A stretch of 64,000 bases of DNA from Proteus terrae (GCF_003144325.1 NZ_PENS01000015.1:1-64000), one strand, 5' to 3'. Shown: positions 12,657 to 22,877, counted from the first letter of the stretch. Translations and numbers: made by a program. The notes: generated by a model from the sequence alone, not told the origin.

Positions 12657-13478
12657 ATGAAACGAATAACCATCGTAGGATTAGGTTGGTTAGGTTTACC
12701 ACTTGCCGTTGCGTTGCGTGATGCAGGCTATCAAGTTAAAGGGACTAAAACCACCGAAGATGGCGTAGAAGCAGCAAGAATGAGTGGCGTTGACTGCTGT
12801 TTAGTGAATTTAACACCCGCAATTGAATGTGATAGAGATGATTTTGATTACTTAATGGAAACGGACGTCCTGATTATCACGTTACCGCCAAGTGCAGCTG
12901 GTGGTGGTTATGATTATGTTGAAGCCATTCAAACGCTGGTGGATAGCGCAATGTCTCGCCATGTTACTAGAGTTATTTACATTAGCTCTACTTCTGTATA
13001 TGGCAATCAAACAGGTAATATCACGGAAGAAATGGATATTCGACCAGAAACACAATCAGCCAAAATGTTAGCAGAAGTTGAGAATTGGCTACATCGTTTA
13101 CCGTTGACCACAGTTGATATTCTTCGATTAGCTGGATTAGTCGGGCCGGGGCGTCATGCAGGACGTTTTTTATCAGGTAAAAAACAGGTCAAAGGCGCTC
13201 ATCAATGCGTTAATTTAGTCCACTTGGATGATGTAATTTTTGCTGTTGAACAACTTCTTGCGCAGAATGAAGGTGGCCATTTATATAATTTATGCGCCCC
13301 AATTCACCCTAAAAAGAAAGATTTTTACTCAAGAGCATCAAATCAACTCGAACTTATTCCGCCAGAATTTGTTGAGGAAGAGAAACCTTTAATACGAGAG
13401 ATTGATGGTCAGGAGATTTGTCGAGATCTTGGATTTCATTACCATTATCCAGATCCCGACAAAATGCCAATGAATTAA
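12657..13478 (+). CDS. yeeZ: NAD(P)-binding epimerase-like protein YeeZ
   Basis: An extended short-chain dehydrogenase/epimerase-type protein of 273 residues, the length of E. coli YeeZ (274), with a Rossmann motif ITIVGLGWLGLPLA at 4-17, ISSTSVYG near 109-116 and LRLAGLVGPGRH near 158-169. The canonical YxxxK pair of active SDRs is not evident after the SSTSVYG motif, so catalysis is uncertain. It is divergent from the his operon as in E. coli, which supports the assignment. The ribosome site AGGGGAGC precedes the ATG. The substrate is unknown. Confidence 0.88.
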   Translation: MKRITIVGLGWLGLPLAVALRDAGYQVKGTKTTEDGVEAARMSGVDCCLVNLTPAIECDRDDFDYLMETDVLIITLPPSAAGGGYDYVEAIQTLVDSAMSRHVTRVIYISSTSVYGNQTGNITEEMDIRPETQSAKMLAEVENWLHRLPLTTVDILRLAGLVGPGRHAGRFLSGKKQVKGAHQCVNLVHLDDVIFAVEQLLAQNEGGHLYNLCAPIHPKKKDFYSRASNQLELIPPEFVEEEKPLIREIDGQEICRDLGFHYHYPDPDKMPMN

Positions 13479-13479
13479 C

Positions 13480-14100
13480 TTAATTTACAGGCAGTAGCAC
13501 GATATCACGGAAAATAGGTCTTTCACTTAATTGTGCAAACCAACGCTCAATGTGAGGGAAGTGTGGTCTATCTTTGCAAACTTCTAACCATGGATAGACC
13601 AATGGTGCGATCGCCATATCAGCAAGAGAGAATGAATCTCCTGCAAAGTGAGTGGTTTTTGCAAGTTGGTCGTCAGCAATTTTAATTAATTTATTAAGCT
13701 TCTCTTTCAATGCGTTAACAATCTCAGGGTTTTGTTGCTCTTTAGGTGTACGAACAATCATGATCATCATTTGTTGAATGGGAGAAAATAGGCTGCCATT
13801 TGACCAATCCATCCATTTTTCTACATTTGCTCGTTGTTTAGGATCAATGGGATAGAGTGTGTTATTTTCATATTTTGCACATAAATAACGAATAATGGTG
13901 TTAGACTCCCATAAAGCAAAGTCATCATCTTGTAAGGTTGGAATTGAAGCGTTGGGATTCATAGCTAAATAATTTGCTTCATTGAGTCCACCAAAAGGGC
14001 CTCCAACATCGATTTGTTCGTAAGGAACATTTAGTTCCTTTAAACACCAAAGAACTTTTTTAACGTTAGATGAGTTTTTTCTACCCCAGACTTTTAACAT
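13480..14100 (-). CDS. Glutathione S-transferase family protein, GstB-like
   Basis: A 206-residue cytosolic GST. The N-terminal thioredoxin-fold domain (about 1-80) starts LKVWGRKNSSNVKKVLWCLKE, with the cis-Pro region NASIPTLQD and the glutathione-binding ESNTIIRYL; the helical C-terminal domain (about 88-206) has the N-capping SLADMAIAP motif. Overall it resembles E. coli GstB (YliJ, 208 aa), which dehalogenates bromoacetate-type compounds, especially in WMDW, VRTP and the ending ERPIFRDIVLLPV. It is convergent with yeeZ, with 1 base between stop codons. True substrates are not inferable. Confidence 0.88.
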   Translation of the reverse strand: MLKVWGRKNSSNVKKVLWCLKELNVPYEQIDVGGPFGGLNEANYLAMNPNASIPTLQDDDFALWESNTIIRYLCAKYENNTLYPIDPKQRANVEKWMDWSNGSLFSPIQQMMIMIVRTPKEQQNPEIVNALKEKLNKLIKIADDQLAKTTHFAGDSFSLADMAIAPLVYPWLEVCKDRPHFPHIERWFAQLSERPIFRDIVLLPVN

Positions 14101-14257
14101 AAAGGTCTCCTAAACCACGATAAGTAATAAAATTTCCCTCTATAGGGCGCTAAATATGAATATAAGATAAATCTCTGTATATCAATGTTGGCGTCTTATT
14201 CCAGAAAGCCATATAGTAGGAAAGCTTTAACAAATTGATATAAAAGGGTGATCGGTA

Positions 14258-15460
14258 ATGAAAAAAAATATTCCATCTGTTCTGGGTAAGGTTACCGCGG
14301 GAATGGGTTTACTGCTAATTATTTCTAGTCCTTCATTTGCGGTAAATAATCCAGTGCCTCCTCAAATAGAGGCAAAATCTTATGTATTAATGGATTACAA
14401 CAGCGGAAAAATTCTGGCATCAGAAAAACCTGATGAGCGTTTAGATCCTGCCAGTCTTACAAAAATTATGAGTAGCTATGTTGTTGGACAAGCTATCAAA
14501 GAAGGCCGTATGTCACCTGACGATACGGTGATTGTAGGGCGCAATGCATGGGCAACAGGAAATCCGGTATTAAAGGGATCGTCATTGATGTTCTTAAAAC
14601 CGGGTGATCAGGTCAAAGTAATTGATTTAAACCGAGGCATGGTTATTCAATCAGGCAATGATGCCAGCATTGCTTTAGCAGAACATGTTGCAGGTAGTCA
14701 GGAAACCTTTGTTGATTTAATGAATTCCTACGCTAACAATCTCGGTTTAAAAAACACACACTTTAAAACCGTTCATGGGTTAGATTCTGAGGGACAATAT
14801 ACTACTGCGCAGGATATGGCATTACTCACGGTAGCCATGATCCGCGATGTACCTTCAGAGTATGAAATTCATAAAGAAAAAGAATTTACATTCAACAATA
14901 TTCGTCAGCCAAATCGTAACCGTTTATTGTGGAATAAGAATATGAATGTCGATGGCGTGAAAACAGGTCACACCAATGGAGCAGGATACAATCTTGTTTC
15001 TTCGGCAACGGAAGGTGACATGCGCTTAATTGCTGTTGTTTTAGGAACACCATCAGATAAAGTGCGTTTTGCTGAAAGTGAAAAATTATTAGGTTGGGGC
15101 TTCCGTTTTTTTGAAACGGTAACACCAGTAAAGGCAGATACACCACTGACAACGCAAAAAGTATGGTACGGCAATAAAGGCGAAGTGGCGTTAGGGGTTG
15201 CTAATGATGCCTCAATTACTATTCCTAAAGGTGAATTGAAAAACCTGAAAGCCTCTTTTACTTTAACCAATCCTGTATTAGAAGCGCCGTTAACTCAAAA
15301 TCAGGTTGTTGGTACAGTTAACTTTTTATTAAATGATGAAGTGATTGAACAGCGCCCATTGGTTGTAAAAGAAGCGGTTGAAGAAGGTGGGATCTTTAGT
15401 CGTATCTGGGATTTTGTAGTTAAAACAGTATCCGGTTGGTTTAATGCTATTTTTGGCTAA
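14258..15460 (+). CDS. dacC: D-alanyl-D-alanine carboxypeptidase, PBP5/PBP6 family
   Basis: This periplasmic, membrane-anchored DD-carboxypeptidase trims the terminal D-Ala from peptidoglycan pentapeptides. It has a signal peptide (about 1-28, ending PSFA), the catalytic SLTK tetrad at 66-69, SGN near 129, and KTG near 233. The C-terminus ends in an amphipathic helix ([14 protein letters not shown] onward) that anchors PBP5/6 proteins. At 400 residues and in most blocks ([21 protein letters not shown]) it looks closest to E. coli DacC, but its [11 protein letters not shown] is more like DacD, and E. coli dacD is the paralogue located near the his operon. The paralogue name is therefore provisional; the function is not in doubt. 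Confidence 0.9.
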   Translation: MKKNIPSVLGKVTAGMGLLLIISSPSFAVNNPVPPQIEAKSYVLMDYNSGKILASEKPDERLDPASLTKIMSSYVVGQAIKEGRMSPDDTVIVGRNAWATGNPVLKGSSLMFLKPGDQVKVIDLNRGMVIQSGNDASIALAEHVAGSQETFVDLMNSYANNLGLKNTHFKTVHGLDSEGQYTTAQDMALLTVAMIRDVPSEYEIHKEKEFTFNNIRQPNRNRLLWNKNMNVDGVKTGHTNGAGYNLVSSATEGDMRLIAVVLGTPSDKVRFAESEKLLGWGFRFFETVTPVKADTPLTTQKVWYGNKGEVALGVANDASITIPKGELKNLKASFTLTNPVLEAPLTQNQVVGTVNFLLNDEVIEQRPLVVKEAVEEGGIFSRIWDFVVKTVSGWFNAIFG

Positions 15461-15534
15461 TTCCCAATAATGGTTCTATCAAAGCGTTACTGAGTTTTTC
15501 ACCCAAAAAGAAAGACTAGTTGTTATTTTTATAG

Positions 15535-15571
15535 AAAAAATCCGTAATTATTTAATGATTACGGATTTTTT
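15535..15571. terminator. Bidirectional terminator between dacC and fhs
   Basis: A 14-bp stem (AAAAAATCCGTAAT, 15535-15548, with 15558-15571) around a 9-base loop, A-rich on one side and T-rich on the other, separates two convergent genes. Confidence 0.9.
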
Positions 15572-15610
15572 TATATTCAATAAAGTCAGGGAATATCTCT
15601 AGTTTAGAAC

Positions 15611-17281
15611 TTAAATAAGCCCATCGATTTTACCTTGATTATCAACATTTACAGTAATAGCTGCAGGAGTTTTCGGTAATCCTGGCATTGTTGTGATAGA
15701 ACCTGTTAAAGCGACAACAAAACCAGCACCAGCAGAAACATATACTTCACGAACGTTGATTGTAAAATCAGTTGGGCGACCCAATAAGGTGGGGTTATCT
15801 GAAAGTGAATATTGAGTTTTTGCCATACAAACAGGAAAATGAGAAAAGCCCATACTTTCTATTTTTTCCAACATTTTGCTAGCATGTTGGCTATAGGTCA
15901 CACTATTTGCCCCATAAATTTCTTTGGCAACGATATCGATTTTTTGGCTAAGTGAGATATCATTAGGATAAATTAATTGAAATTGGCTCTGTTCATTTTC
16001 AAGTGTATCAATCACTTGCTTAGCTAATTCAATACCACCTTCGCCTCCTTTTTCCCACACTTTGGTAATTGCAAATCGGCAACCTCTATCTTGGCAAAAT
16101 TGTTCGATAAACTTGTGCTCTGCAATACTATCAGTGACATAAGCGTTAAGAGAGACAATCACCGGTAAGCCATATTTTTTAAGGTTTTCAATGTGCTTTT
16201 CAAGATTCACAATCCCTTTTTCAAGGGCAATTAGATCTTCATTATTCCATTCGCCTTTACCTAAACCACCGTTATATTTTAGCGCTTTAGTGGTTACAAC
16301 AATGACGGCACAATCAGGGCGTAATCCACTGATCCTACATTTTATATCAAAGAATTTTTCAGCACCTAAGTCGGCACCAAAACCGGCTTCTGTTACGGTA
16401 ATATCTGCAAGTTGAAGTGCCAATTTTGTTGCTCTTACGCTATTGCATCCATGAGCAATATTAGCGAAAGGGCCTCCATGAATAATGGCTGGCGTATTTT
16501 CAAGTGTTTGTACTAAATTAGGATTAATTGCATCTTTTAATAAACTTGCCATTGCTCCAACAGCTTGCAGATCGTTTGCTGTAACAGGATCACCATTATA
16601 AGAATAGGCAACAATGATGCGAGAAAGTCTCTGTTTTAAATCATCAATATCCATCGCCAAACATAGGATAGACATAATTTCAGAAGCAACAGTAATAACA
16701 AAATTATCTTCTCTTGTTATACCGTCTTTTTCGCCACCTAATCCCACAACAATATTACGTAAAGCGCGATCGTTCATATCCATACAACGTTTAAACACGA
16801 TTTTTTTAGGATCGATATTTAAAGGGTTGCCTTGATAAATTGAATTATCAAGCATGGCTGCAAGTAAGTTATTGGCAGAGGTTATAGCATGAAAATCGCC
16901 AGTAAAATGAAGATTGAGATCTTCCATTGGAACAACTTGCGAATAACCACCTCCCGTTGCACCACCTTTAATACCAAAGCAAGGACCTAAAGAGGGTTCA
17001 CGAAGTGCAATAATGGCATTCTTTCCAAGATGATTAAGTGCTTGCCCTAATCCAACAGTGACCGTTGTTTTACCTTCACCAGCAGGTGTTGGGTTAATGG
17101 CTGTAACTAAAACTAACTTTCCGGGCTTTTTTGTTGTAACTTTTGACCAAATACTGTGGCTAAATTTGGCTTTGTGTTTGCCATAAAACTCGATATCGTC
17201 TTGATCAATATTTAAATTTTTAGCAATGTCCTGAATAGGTAAGAGGTGTGCTTCTTGGGAGATTTGAATATCTGATTTCAT
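15611..17281 (-). CDS. fhs: Formate--tetrahydrofolate ligase
   Basis: Fhs makes 10-formyl-THF from formate, ATP and THF, feeding one-carbon units to purine and initiator-tRNA formylation. The 556-residue product has the nucleotide-binding loop TPAGEGKTT at about 65-73, followed by the family signature [24 protein letters not shown] and the region [15 protein letters not shown], all conserved in this enzyme. E. coli lacks fhs, so its presence is a lineage-specific trait. It is transcribed alone. Its neighbours on the minus strand, sdaB and sdaC, also bear on serine and C1 supply, but a 364-base gap makes a joint operon unlikely. Confidence 0.96.
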   Translation of the reverse strand: MKSDIQISQEAHLLPIQDIAKNLNIDQDDIEFYGKHKAKFSHSIWSKVTTKKPGKLVLVTAINPTPAGEGKTTVTVGLGQALNHLGKNAIIALREPSLGPCFGIKGGATGGGYSQVVPMEDLNLHFTGDFHAITSANNLLAAMLDNSIYQGNPLNIDPKKIVFKRCMDMNDRALRNIVVGLGGEKDGITREDNFVITVASEIMSILCLAMDIDDLKQRLSRIIVAYSYNGDPVTANDLQAVGAMASLLKDAINPNLVQTLENTPAIIHGGPFANIAHGCNSVRATKLALQLADITVTEAGFGADLGAEKFFDIKCRISGLRPDCAVIVVTTKALKYNGGLGKGEWNNEDLIALEKGIVNLEKHIENLKKYGLPVIVSLNAYVTDSIAEHKFIEQFCQDRGCRFAITKVWEKGGEGGIELAKQVIDTLENEQSQFQLIYPNDISLSQKIDIVAKEIYGANSVTYSQHASKMLEKIESMGFSHFPVCMAKTQYSLSDNPTLLGRPTDFTINVREVYVSAGAGFVVALTGSITTMPGLPKTPAAITVNVDNQGKIDGLI

Positions 17282-17582
17282 TTTAGTTCTCTTTTTATCC
17301 CGCTTATTAATGTCTCTAGTGATCTTTACTTATCAACTTTAGACAATAATCTAAATATGGCCAATAGATTGATTAATCTGTAGTTATTTACTTTAGATAG
17401 CGCGTTCATCGTCATGCCATTTAAATAATTTTTGTTGTTAGCTCCTACTTTTTCTTTAAATTATCACTATTGAGTGATGCTTTGCTTTTTTGAAAAAACA
17501 TAGTTTAACTAAGGATGACAATTTAATCTCATACAAAAAAGATGATATTAATAAAGAAGGGTATTGAGATTGATATTAATAA
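17282..17582. other. Intergenic region upstream of fhs
   Basis: AT-rich sequence holding the presumed fhs promoter. I see no operator palindrome, RNA gene or credible small reading frame. Confidence 0.5.
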
Positions 17583-17610
17583 ACAAAAAAGGCGCTGATA
17601 TCAGCGCCTT
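17583..17610 (-). terminator. Terminator of sdaB
   Basis: A perfect palindrome AAGGCGCTGATATCAGCGCCTT (17589-17610) is followed on the minus strand by a T-run, 35 bases past the sdaB stop. Confidence 0.88.
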
Positions 17611-17645
17611 ATCTATCATAAATATCTGTATTGAGACTCTCAGGT

Positions 17646-19010
17646 TTAGTCACAAGAAATTTTAATAGCTAATCCGCCTTGAGAGGTTTCACGATATTTA
17701 GCGTTAATGTCTTTACCTGTTTCGTACATTGTTTCAATGACTTTATCTAAACAAATACGAGGATCACTGACACGACGTAAAGCCATACGAGATGAGTTTA
17801 CGGCTTGTACGGCTGCGATAGCATTACGTTCAATACAAGGAACTTGTACTTGTCCTGCCACTGGGTCGCAGGTAAGTCCTAAGTTATGCTCCATCGCAAT
17901 TTCTGCCGCAATACAAACTTGTTCTGGGCTACCGCCTAAAAGTTCAGTTAATGCGCCTGCAGCCATTGAGCAAGCAACACCGACTTCGCCTTGACAACCC
18001 ACTTCCGCACCTGAGATAGATGCATTCATTTTGTAAAGTGAACCAATAACACCAGCAACTAAGAAAAAGCGGGTGTAAGAGTTTTCATTCACAGGGCGAA
18101 TAAATTTATCATAGTAAGATAAGACTGCTGGAATAATGCCACAAGCACCGTTTGTTGGTGCTGTTACAACACGTCCACCAGCTGCATTTTCTTCATTCAC
18201 AGCAAGGGCAAACATGTTAATCCAATCAACAACTGTCATTGGATCGGTTGTGGTTTTATCTTCGGTTACTAACATACGGCGTAATGCAGAAGCACGACGA
18301 GGTACGCGTAAAGGCCCCGGTAATAAGCCTTCAGTATTTACACCGCGCTCAATACCTGACTTCATTACTTCCCAAACAGCCGCGAAATGAGCCGAAATCT
18401 CTTCTTTACTACGTAATGCTAATTCGTTTTGCATCACTAATGCAGATAAAGAAAGCCCTGTTTCTTTGCAATGGCGACGTAAATCAGCCGCATATTGATA
18501 AGGATAAGGAACTTGAACCACATTTTCTTCAGGTTGACCAAAATGCTCTTCATCAACAATAAAACCGCCACCAATTGAATAGTAGGTTTTCTTCAATAAA
18601 ACCTGTTCACCGTTATAAGCGGTAATGGTCATGCCATTTTCATGGAGGGGTAGATTGGTTTTATGAAAATTCATACCGCCTTCAACCGGAAAATCGACTT
18701 CTTTTATGCCATTTGCCAGCATTAAGCGACCGGTTGTTTCTACTTGTTTGATAAACGGGGCGATAGAATCAATATCGACAGTATCAGGTAAATTTCCTGC
18801 GAGTCCCATAATAATAGCAATATCAGTTGCGTGACCTTTACCTGTTAAAGATAAAGAGCCATAAACATCAACGATAACGCGGGAAACAGAAGTGAGGAGA
18901 TTTTTTTCAGCAAGTAAATCAACGAATTCCTTACCTGCTTTCATTGGACCTACAGTGTGAGAGCTTGAAGGACCGATACCAATTTTAAAAATATCAAAGA
19001 CGCTAACCAT
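17646..19010 (-). CDS. sdaB: L-serine ammonia-lyase (iron-sulfur, single chain)
   Basis: This cytosolic enzyme deaminates L-serine to pyruvate and ammonia using an oxygen-labile [4Fe-4S] cluster. The 454-residue product matches E. coli SdaB (455): the N-terminal GIGPSSSHTVGPMKAGKEF and DVYGSLSLTGKGHATDIA blocks, and the C-terminal catalytic domain with cluster cysteines in SGAEVGCQGEVG and TCDPVAGQVQVPC. It follows sdaC in the same direction with 126 bases between, including a hairpin. The sdaC-sdaB order is as in E. coli, where the pair allows uptake and catabolism of serine. Confidence 0.95.
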   Translation of the reverse strand: MVSVFDIFKIGIGPSSSHTVGPMKAGKEFVDLLAEKNLLTSVSRVIVDVYGSLSLTGKGHATDIAIIMGLAGNLPDTVDIDSIAPFIKQVETTGRLMLANGIKEVDFPVEGGMNFHKTNLPLHENGMTITAYNGEQVLLKKTYYSIGGGFIVDEEHFGQPEENVVQVPYPYQYAADLRRHCKETGLSLSALVMQNELALRSKEEISAHFAAVWEVMKSGIERGVNTEGLLPGPLRVPRRASALRRMLVTEDKTTTDPMTVVDWINMFALAVNEENAAGGRVVTAPTNGACGIIPAVLSYYDKFIRPVNENSYTRFFLVAGVIGSLYKMNASISGAEVGCQGEVGVACSMAAGALTELLGGSPEQVCIAAEIAMEHNLGLTCDPVAGQVQVPCIERNAIAAVQAVNSSRMALRRVSDPRICLDKVIETMYETGKDINAKYRETSQGGLAIKISCD

Positions 19011-19092
19011 AATATTCGCCTCCCTAATTAATTTAAAGGCGCAACTGTGTGATTATTAGAGTGTTAAGTGTCAGTTTTGAAACCTAAAGCTG

Positions 19093-19126
19093 TAATGGCT
19101 ACTTCCGATTAAGGAAGTAGCCATTA
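19093..19126 (-). terminator. Strong intercistronic hairpin between sdaC and sdaB
   Basis: A perfect 14-bp stem (TAATGGCTACTTCC, 19093-19106, with 19113-19126) and a 6-base loop lies just after the sdaC stop. There is no T-run on the minus strand, so a processing or mRNA-stabilising hairpin that sets a different sdaC:sdaB ratio is as likely as a partial terminator. Confidence 0.6.
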
Positions 19127-19136
19127 GATGTCTTAT

Positions 19137-20453
19137 TTAGCTCATGAAAGAGTTAACTAAGCTATAGAAAACAGCTGAGATTGCGATAAGACCCATAATT
19201 ACAACAAATACGTTGCTGATGTGGCCTTCATATTTCTTCATCGCTGGTACTTTACGGATTGCATACATTGGCATCAGGAACAGTAACATTGCGATAATTG
19301 GGCCACCTAAGGTTTCAATCATACCTAAAATGCTTGGGTTTAATGTTGCAACAATCCAAGTTGTAATCAGCATAAACAGTGCAGTGATTTTGTTTAAACG
19401 ATCTTTCTCGATTGTTTTACCTTTTTCACGCAGTGATTTGATGATTAAACCGTTGAAGCCTTCACGAGCACCTAAGTAGTGACCTAAGAAAGATTTAGTA
19501 ATCGCAACGAAAGCAATAAATGGAGCGATATATGCAATAACTGGCGCTTCAAAATGGTTAGCAAGGTAAGACAGGATACTGATATTTTGTGCTTTTGCTT
19601 CTGCTAAGTTTTCTGGTGTTAAGCTAAATACACAGCTAAACACGAAGAACATTACAGTGATAACCATCATGATGTGCGCATAAGCTAAAATGCGTGAACA
19701 TTTTTTCTCAGCGTTTTCGCCGTATTCTTCACGTTTCGCCACAGCAAACGCAGAAATGATTGGAGAGTGGTTAAAAGAGAACACCATTACAGGGATAGCT
19801 AACCATAAGGTTACTAATAGACCTTGACCCATACCTGATGTTGTTGCGTGATCAAAAGAGAGAGTCTCAAGAATCGCACCATTCCACTCAGGGATCAGAT
19901 ACAGTGCTAAGACCATTAGAACTGCAACAAATGGGAATACTAATACGCTCATTGCTTTAACGATAGCTTGTTCACCAAAGCGAATAATCGACATGATACC
20001 AACAATAAGTACCAGTGATAAAATTGCGCGAGGTGGTGCAGCCATGTGCATTTGGTTCACAATAAAGCTTTCTACTGTATTGGTGATAGCAACACTATAA
20101 ACCAATAGAATAGGATAAATTGCGAAGAAATAGAGCAGAGTGATTAATTTACCTGCTGTTTTACCAAAGTGTTCTTCAACAACTTCAGTGATATCTTCAC
20201 CTGGGTTTTTACCTGATAATACAAAGCGGCACATACCACGGTGTGCAAAGAAGGTCATTGGGAATGCAAGTACTAACATAATCAACAGAGGAATTAAACC
20301 CCCAATCCCTGCGTTGATAGGTAAAAATAGAACGCCAGCACCGATAGCCGTACCGTATAAACCTAACATCCATACTGTATCTGACTTACGCCATGCTTTG
20401 TAATCACCTTGGGTGTTACCCGACGCGATAGAACCAACTTTGGTTGTATCCAT
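19137..20453 (-). CDS. sdaC: Serine/proton symporter SdaC
   Basis: An inner-membrane serine importer of the STP/HAAAP family with about 11 membrane segments. Starting at ATG 20453 gives 438 residues, close to E. coli SdaC (429), and puts the conserved [20 protein letters not shown] at the N-terminus. A longer in-frame extension to 20534 exists but has no family counterpart. The start is preceded by GGAGAG. Conserved blocks include [40 protein letters not shown] and [14 protein letters not shown]. It heads the sdaC-sdaB unit. Confidence 0.95.
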   Translation of the reverse strand: MDTTKVGSIASGNTQGDYKAWRKSDTVWMLGLYGTAIGAGVLFLPINAGIGGLIPLLIMLVLAFPMTFFAHRGMCRFVLSGKNPGEDITEVVEEHFGKTAGKLITLLYFFAIYPILLVYSVAITNTVESFIVNQMHMAAPPRAILSLVLIVGIMSIIRFGEQAIVKAMSVLVFPFVAVLMVLALYLIPEWNGAILETLSFDHATTSGMGQGLLVTLWLAIPVMVFSFNHSPIISAFAVAKREEYGENAEKKCSRILAYAHIMMVITVMFFVFSCVFSLTPENLAEAKAQNISILSYLANHFEAPVIAYIAPFIAFVAITKSFLGHYLGAREGFNGLIIKSLREKGKTIEKDRLNKITALFMLITTWIVATLNPSILGMIETLGGPIIAMLLFLMPMYAIRKVPAMKKYEGHISNVFVVIMGLIAISAVFYSLVNSFMS

Positions 20454-21320
20454 AATACTCTCCGAAATAACGCGGTAAAAAAATAATGAATAAAAAATAA
20501 GGGCGCGATTGTATTTCTTTTTAGAAACAATCACGGCATAAATTTAATTATGAATAAATGAGTGCATTGAGTACCTGGTGTTATCTCAATATCTTCAATT
20601 ACCACAGATAAAAATCTTTAAATTTCAAAAGAATTAAGCTCTTTCAAAATTTGAAAAAATATTCAATAAGTTTATATCCAGACTTAAGAGGTGCAGAATA
20701 TAGTGTTTTTCAGGATAAACTACCGTGATCACCATCTCAAATGCTAAATATAACTGAAAAACCTGAAAATGTAACATTTTTTATATTTTGTGTTTTTAGA
20801 GGGGGTTTTAAAATATTTTGAAATAATTTTCCAATTTTAAAGTAAGTGTAAAATAAAGCTAAATAATTAAATGTTCATATGTTAATGATTGTTTTTAGGT
20901 ATTTTTATTATCTGGAAAATAAATGATTAAAATCAATTTGGTTATTTTTATTTACAATTAAAACATTATATTAACCTTGTATCCGATTGAAATAAAACAA
21001 TAAATAATTTTCTTTAATTAATGTTTAAAAGTAGACAAAAGAATATAGAAACGATGTGATATGATTATTTATTAATGAATTTCTTTTATTTTATGAAATG
21101 AATATAGTTATATTTCGTTTATAAGTAGAATATTGTTTATAAATACGACAGTGAATTTGTTAATAAATGAGTTTGGTAGGTCGTTATATAACGAATATAA
21201 AAGTTTCATTTTGATTAAAATAACAACACATTTATTTTCTAGACAAATAATATAATAATAGAGAATATTTTTATTTATATATTAATATATTGAAGGGCAA
21301 TGTTATTTAAGCTAAATATA
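20454..21320. other. Long AT-rich intergenic region upstream of sdaC
   Basis: More than 850 bases, strongly AT-rich, with no credible gene, tRNA or known riboswitch. It contains an FNR-like sequence ATGATTAAAATCAA at 20923-20936 (one mismatch), about 470 bases from sdaC, probably too far to act directly. A region of this composition could be an H-NS-type silencing target. Confidence 0.5.
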
Positions 21321-21349
21321 AAAAAGACCACAATAAATGTGGTCTTTTT
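21321..21349. terminator. Terminator of ybjG
   Basis: A 12-bp stem (AAAAAGACCACA, 21321-21332, with TGTGGTCTTTTT, 21338-21349) and a 5-base loop, with the T-run on the minus strand, lies just after the ybjG stop. Confidence 0.9.
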
Positions 21350-21363
21350 CGGTATTAGAAAGG

Positions 21364-21987
21364 TTAGGCCTTTGTCCAACCTTTACGAATAGGATAGGCA
21401 AAACAGAGTTGATAGAGCCTTTGTACCCATTTTTGGAGTATATCGCCACCTTTAGACCAGAAGATCTGGCAAAGGCCACAAGAAAGTAGAGCAACGATAA
21501 AAGCACCAATCATATCGATTGGCCAATGCACGCCAAGATAGATACGCGCCCAAGCAATCGCAAGTCCTAAGCCGAGCATAATATAGCCAATACGTTTGCT
21601 GTTATGCCAAAAGAGATAAGCTAAAGCAATGGTGAAAACAAACGTACCATGGTTACTTGGGAATGAAGGTGTTGCATCATGGTCGAGAAAGTTGTAACCA
21701 ATATTAGCCGCAAAAGGGCGCTCATGAGGCGCAATTGCACCAATCATCCAAGAGATAGAAAGTGCAATACCTAAAGAGACGGCAGCTTTGCACACTAATG
21801 TTCTTTGCTGACTAAGATGTTTTTCATTACCCCATAACCAATAGAACACTAAAGATAACGGAAAAAGATAGACAAGGTACTTAGCAATAACTATCGCCGC
21901 ACCGATTTCTAAAGGAGATGCCGTAGGTGTTGCATTCATCATTGAAAATACGGCTAAATTGAATTGTTCCAGCAAATTAGGCTCCAT
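21364..21987 (-). CDS. ybjG: Undecaprenyl-diphosphatase, PAP2 type (YbjG/BcrC)
   Basis: An inner-membrane phosphatase that recycles undecaprenyl pyrophosphate, the lipid carrier of peptidoglycan; overexpression in E. coli gives bacitracin tolerance. The 207-residue product carries the PAP2 catalytic motifs: a first motif around HERPFA (about 88-93), SFPSNHGT (about 107-114) and ARIYLGVHWPIDM (about 146-158), plus several membrane helices. E. coli has SFPSDHGT; Asn here is common in the wider family. The end CFAYPIRKGW matches YbjG closely. Confidence 0.93.
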   Translation of the reverse strand: MEPNLLEQFNLAVFSMMNATPTASPLEIGAAIVIAKYLVYLFPLSLVFYWLWGNEKHLSQQRTLVCKAAVSLGIALSISWMIGAIAPHERPFAANIGYNFLDHDATPSFPSNHGTFVFTIALAYLFWHNSKRIGYIMLGLGLAIAWARIYLGVHWPIDMIGAFIVALLSCGLCQIFWSKGGDILQKWVQRLYQLCFAYPIRKGWTKA

Positions 21988-22214
21988 ACATGTCGTACTG
22001 ATAAGCGATGTTTATGATACATAATACGCAAGTTTTTAAGGGTAAATGAGGGAGTAATAGGGGTAAAGTGTTTTTTTCTTATTTAATTGTGCTTTTTTTA
22101 AAAGATTTGTCAGTTTTATATCAAACTGAGCTAAAGCATTCTTAAAAAGAGTATTGCGCTTATGTTATTGCTCTCACATCATTCTTTTTCTTATCTTCAA
22201 CGAGGTATAACTTT

Positions 22215-22640
22215 ATGTGGTTCCAGAAAAATATTGTCCTTAATTCAAGGCCAAGAGGATTTCACTTAATTACACAAGCATTGATTCAAGAATTACCAGA
22301 GCTAAGACAATACAAAATCGGAATTGCTCATTTTTTTATTCAACATACATCGGCTTCATTAACGATTAATGAAAATGCGGATCCAACAGTGCGAAGTGAC
22401 TTTGAAAGCTTCTTTAATCAAAGCGTAAAAGAGGACGAAGATTACTATCTTCACACCTATGAAGGCAGTGATGATATGCCAGCGCATATTAAAAGTAGCT
22501 TACTTGGACAAAGTGTTACGGTTCCTATTAGTCAAGGTGAGTTGAATTTAGGAACTTGGCAGGGGATTTATCTTGGTGAACATCGAAATCACGGCGGTAG
22601 TCGTCGTATTATCGTAACCTTGCAAGGTGAGTGTTACTAA
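22215..22640 (+). CDS. yjbQ: YjbQ family protein (secondary thiamine-phosphate synthase-like)
   Basis: A 141-residue member of the YjbQ/UPF0047 family, whose members show weak thiamine phosphate synthase activity; the main role is unsettled. The family signature HFFIQHTSASLTINENADPTVRSD lies near 36-59, with the metal-ligand His pattern completed by DDMPAHIKSSLLG and LGEHRNHGGSRRIIV. The start has a GAGG ribosome site. It is a single gene, divergent from ybjG. In E. coli yjbQ is at a different locus, so this is a lineage-specific placement. Confidence 0.92.
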   Translation: MWFQKNIVLNSRPRGFHLITQALIQELPELRQYKIGIAHFFIQHTSASLTINENADPTVRSDFESFFNQSVKEDEDYYLHTYEGSDDMPAHIKSSLLGQSVTVPISQGELNLGTWQGIYLGEHRNHGGSRRIIVTLQGECY

Positions 22641-22650
22641 ATTTCAGACA

Positions 22651-22695
22651 ATAAAAAACCCGACAGTTATTTCACCAAAAGGGTTGAAACTATCG
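22651..22695 (-). terminator. Imperfect hairpin downstream of yjbQ
   Basis: An interrupted stem (CCCGACAGTT about 22660 with AACTATCGGG about 22690) carries a T-run only on the minus strand. It may be a second terminator for the leftward grxA gene or part of an unannotated transcript. Boundaries are approximate. Confidence 0.35.
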
Positions 22696-22834
22696 GGCTC
22701 CTCAATATTTGGGGACATCAAAGAAAAGCAGTGGCACTAATTCAGACTCCGGGTTAGAAAGAAAGTTCGCTAACTAATGAAAAAAAATAGAATTTTTTTT
22801 TAGAAAGAGAGAAAAGATGAGAGATAAAAAAGAG

Positions 22835-22877
22835 AAAGCGCTAAAACATATTGATAAATAAACTGTTTTAGCGCTTT
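22835..22877. terminator. Terminator of grxA
   Basis: A perfect 14-bp stem (AAAGCGCTAAAACA, 22835-22848, with TGTTTTAGCGCTTT, 22864-22877) and a 15-base loop lies directly after the grxA stop codon. T-runs are short on both strands. Confidence 0.75.

Noticed and set aside
20923-20936. FNR-like ATGATTAAAATCAA upstream of sdaC
   Set aside because: About 470 bases from the gene, one mismatch, and expected by chance in such AT-rich sequence.
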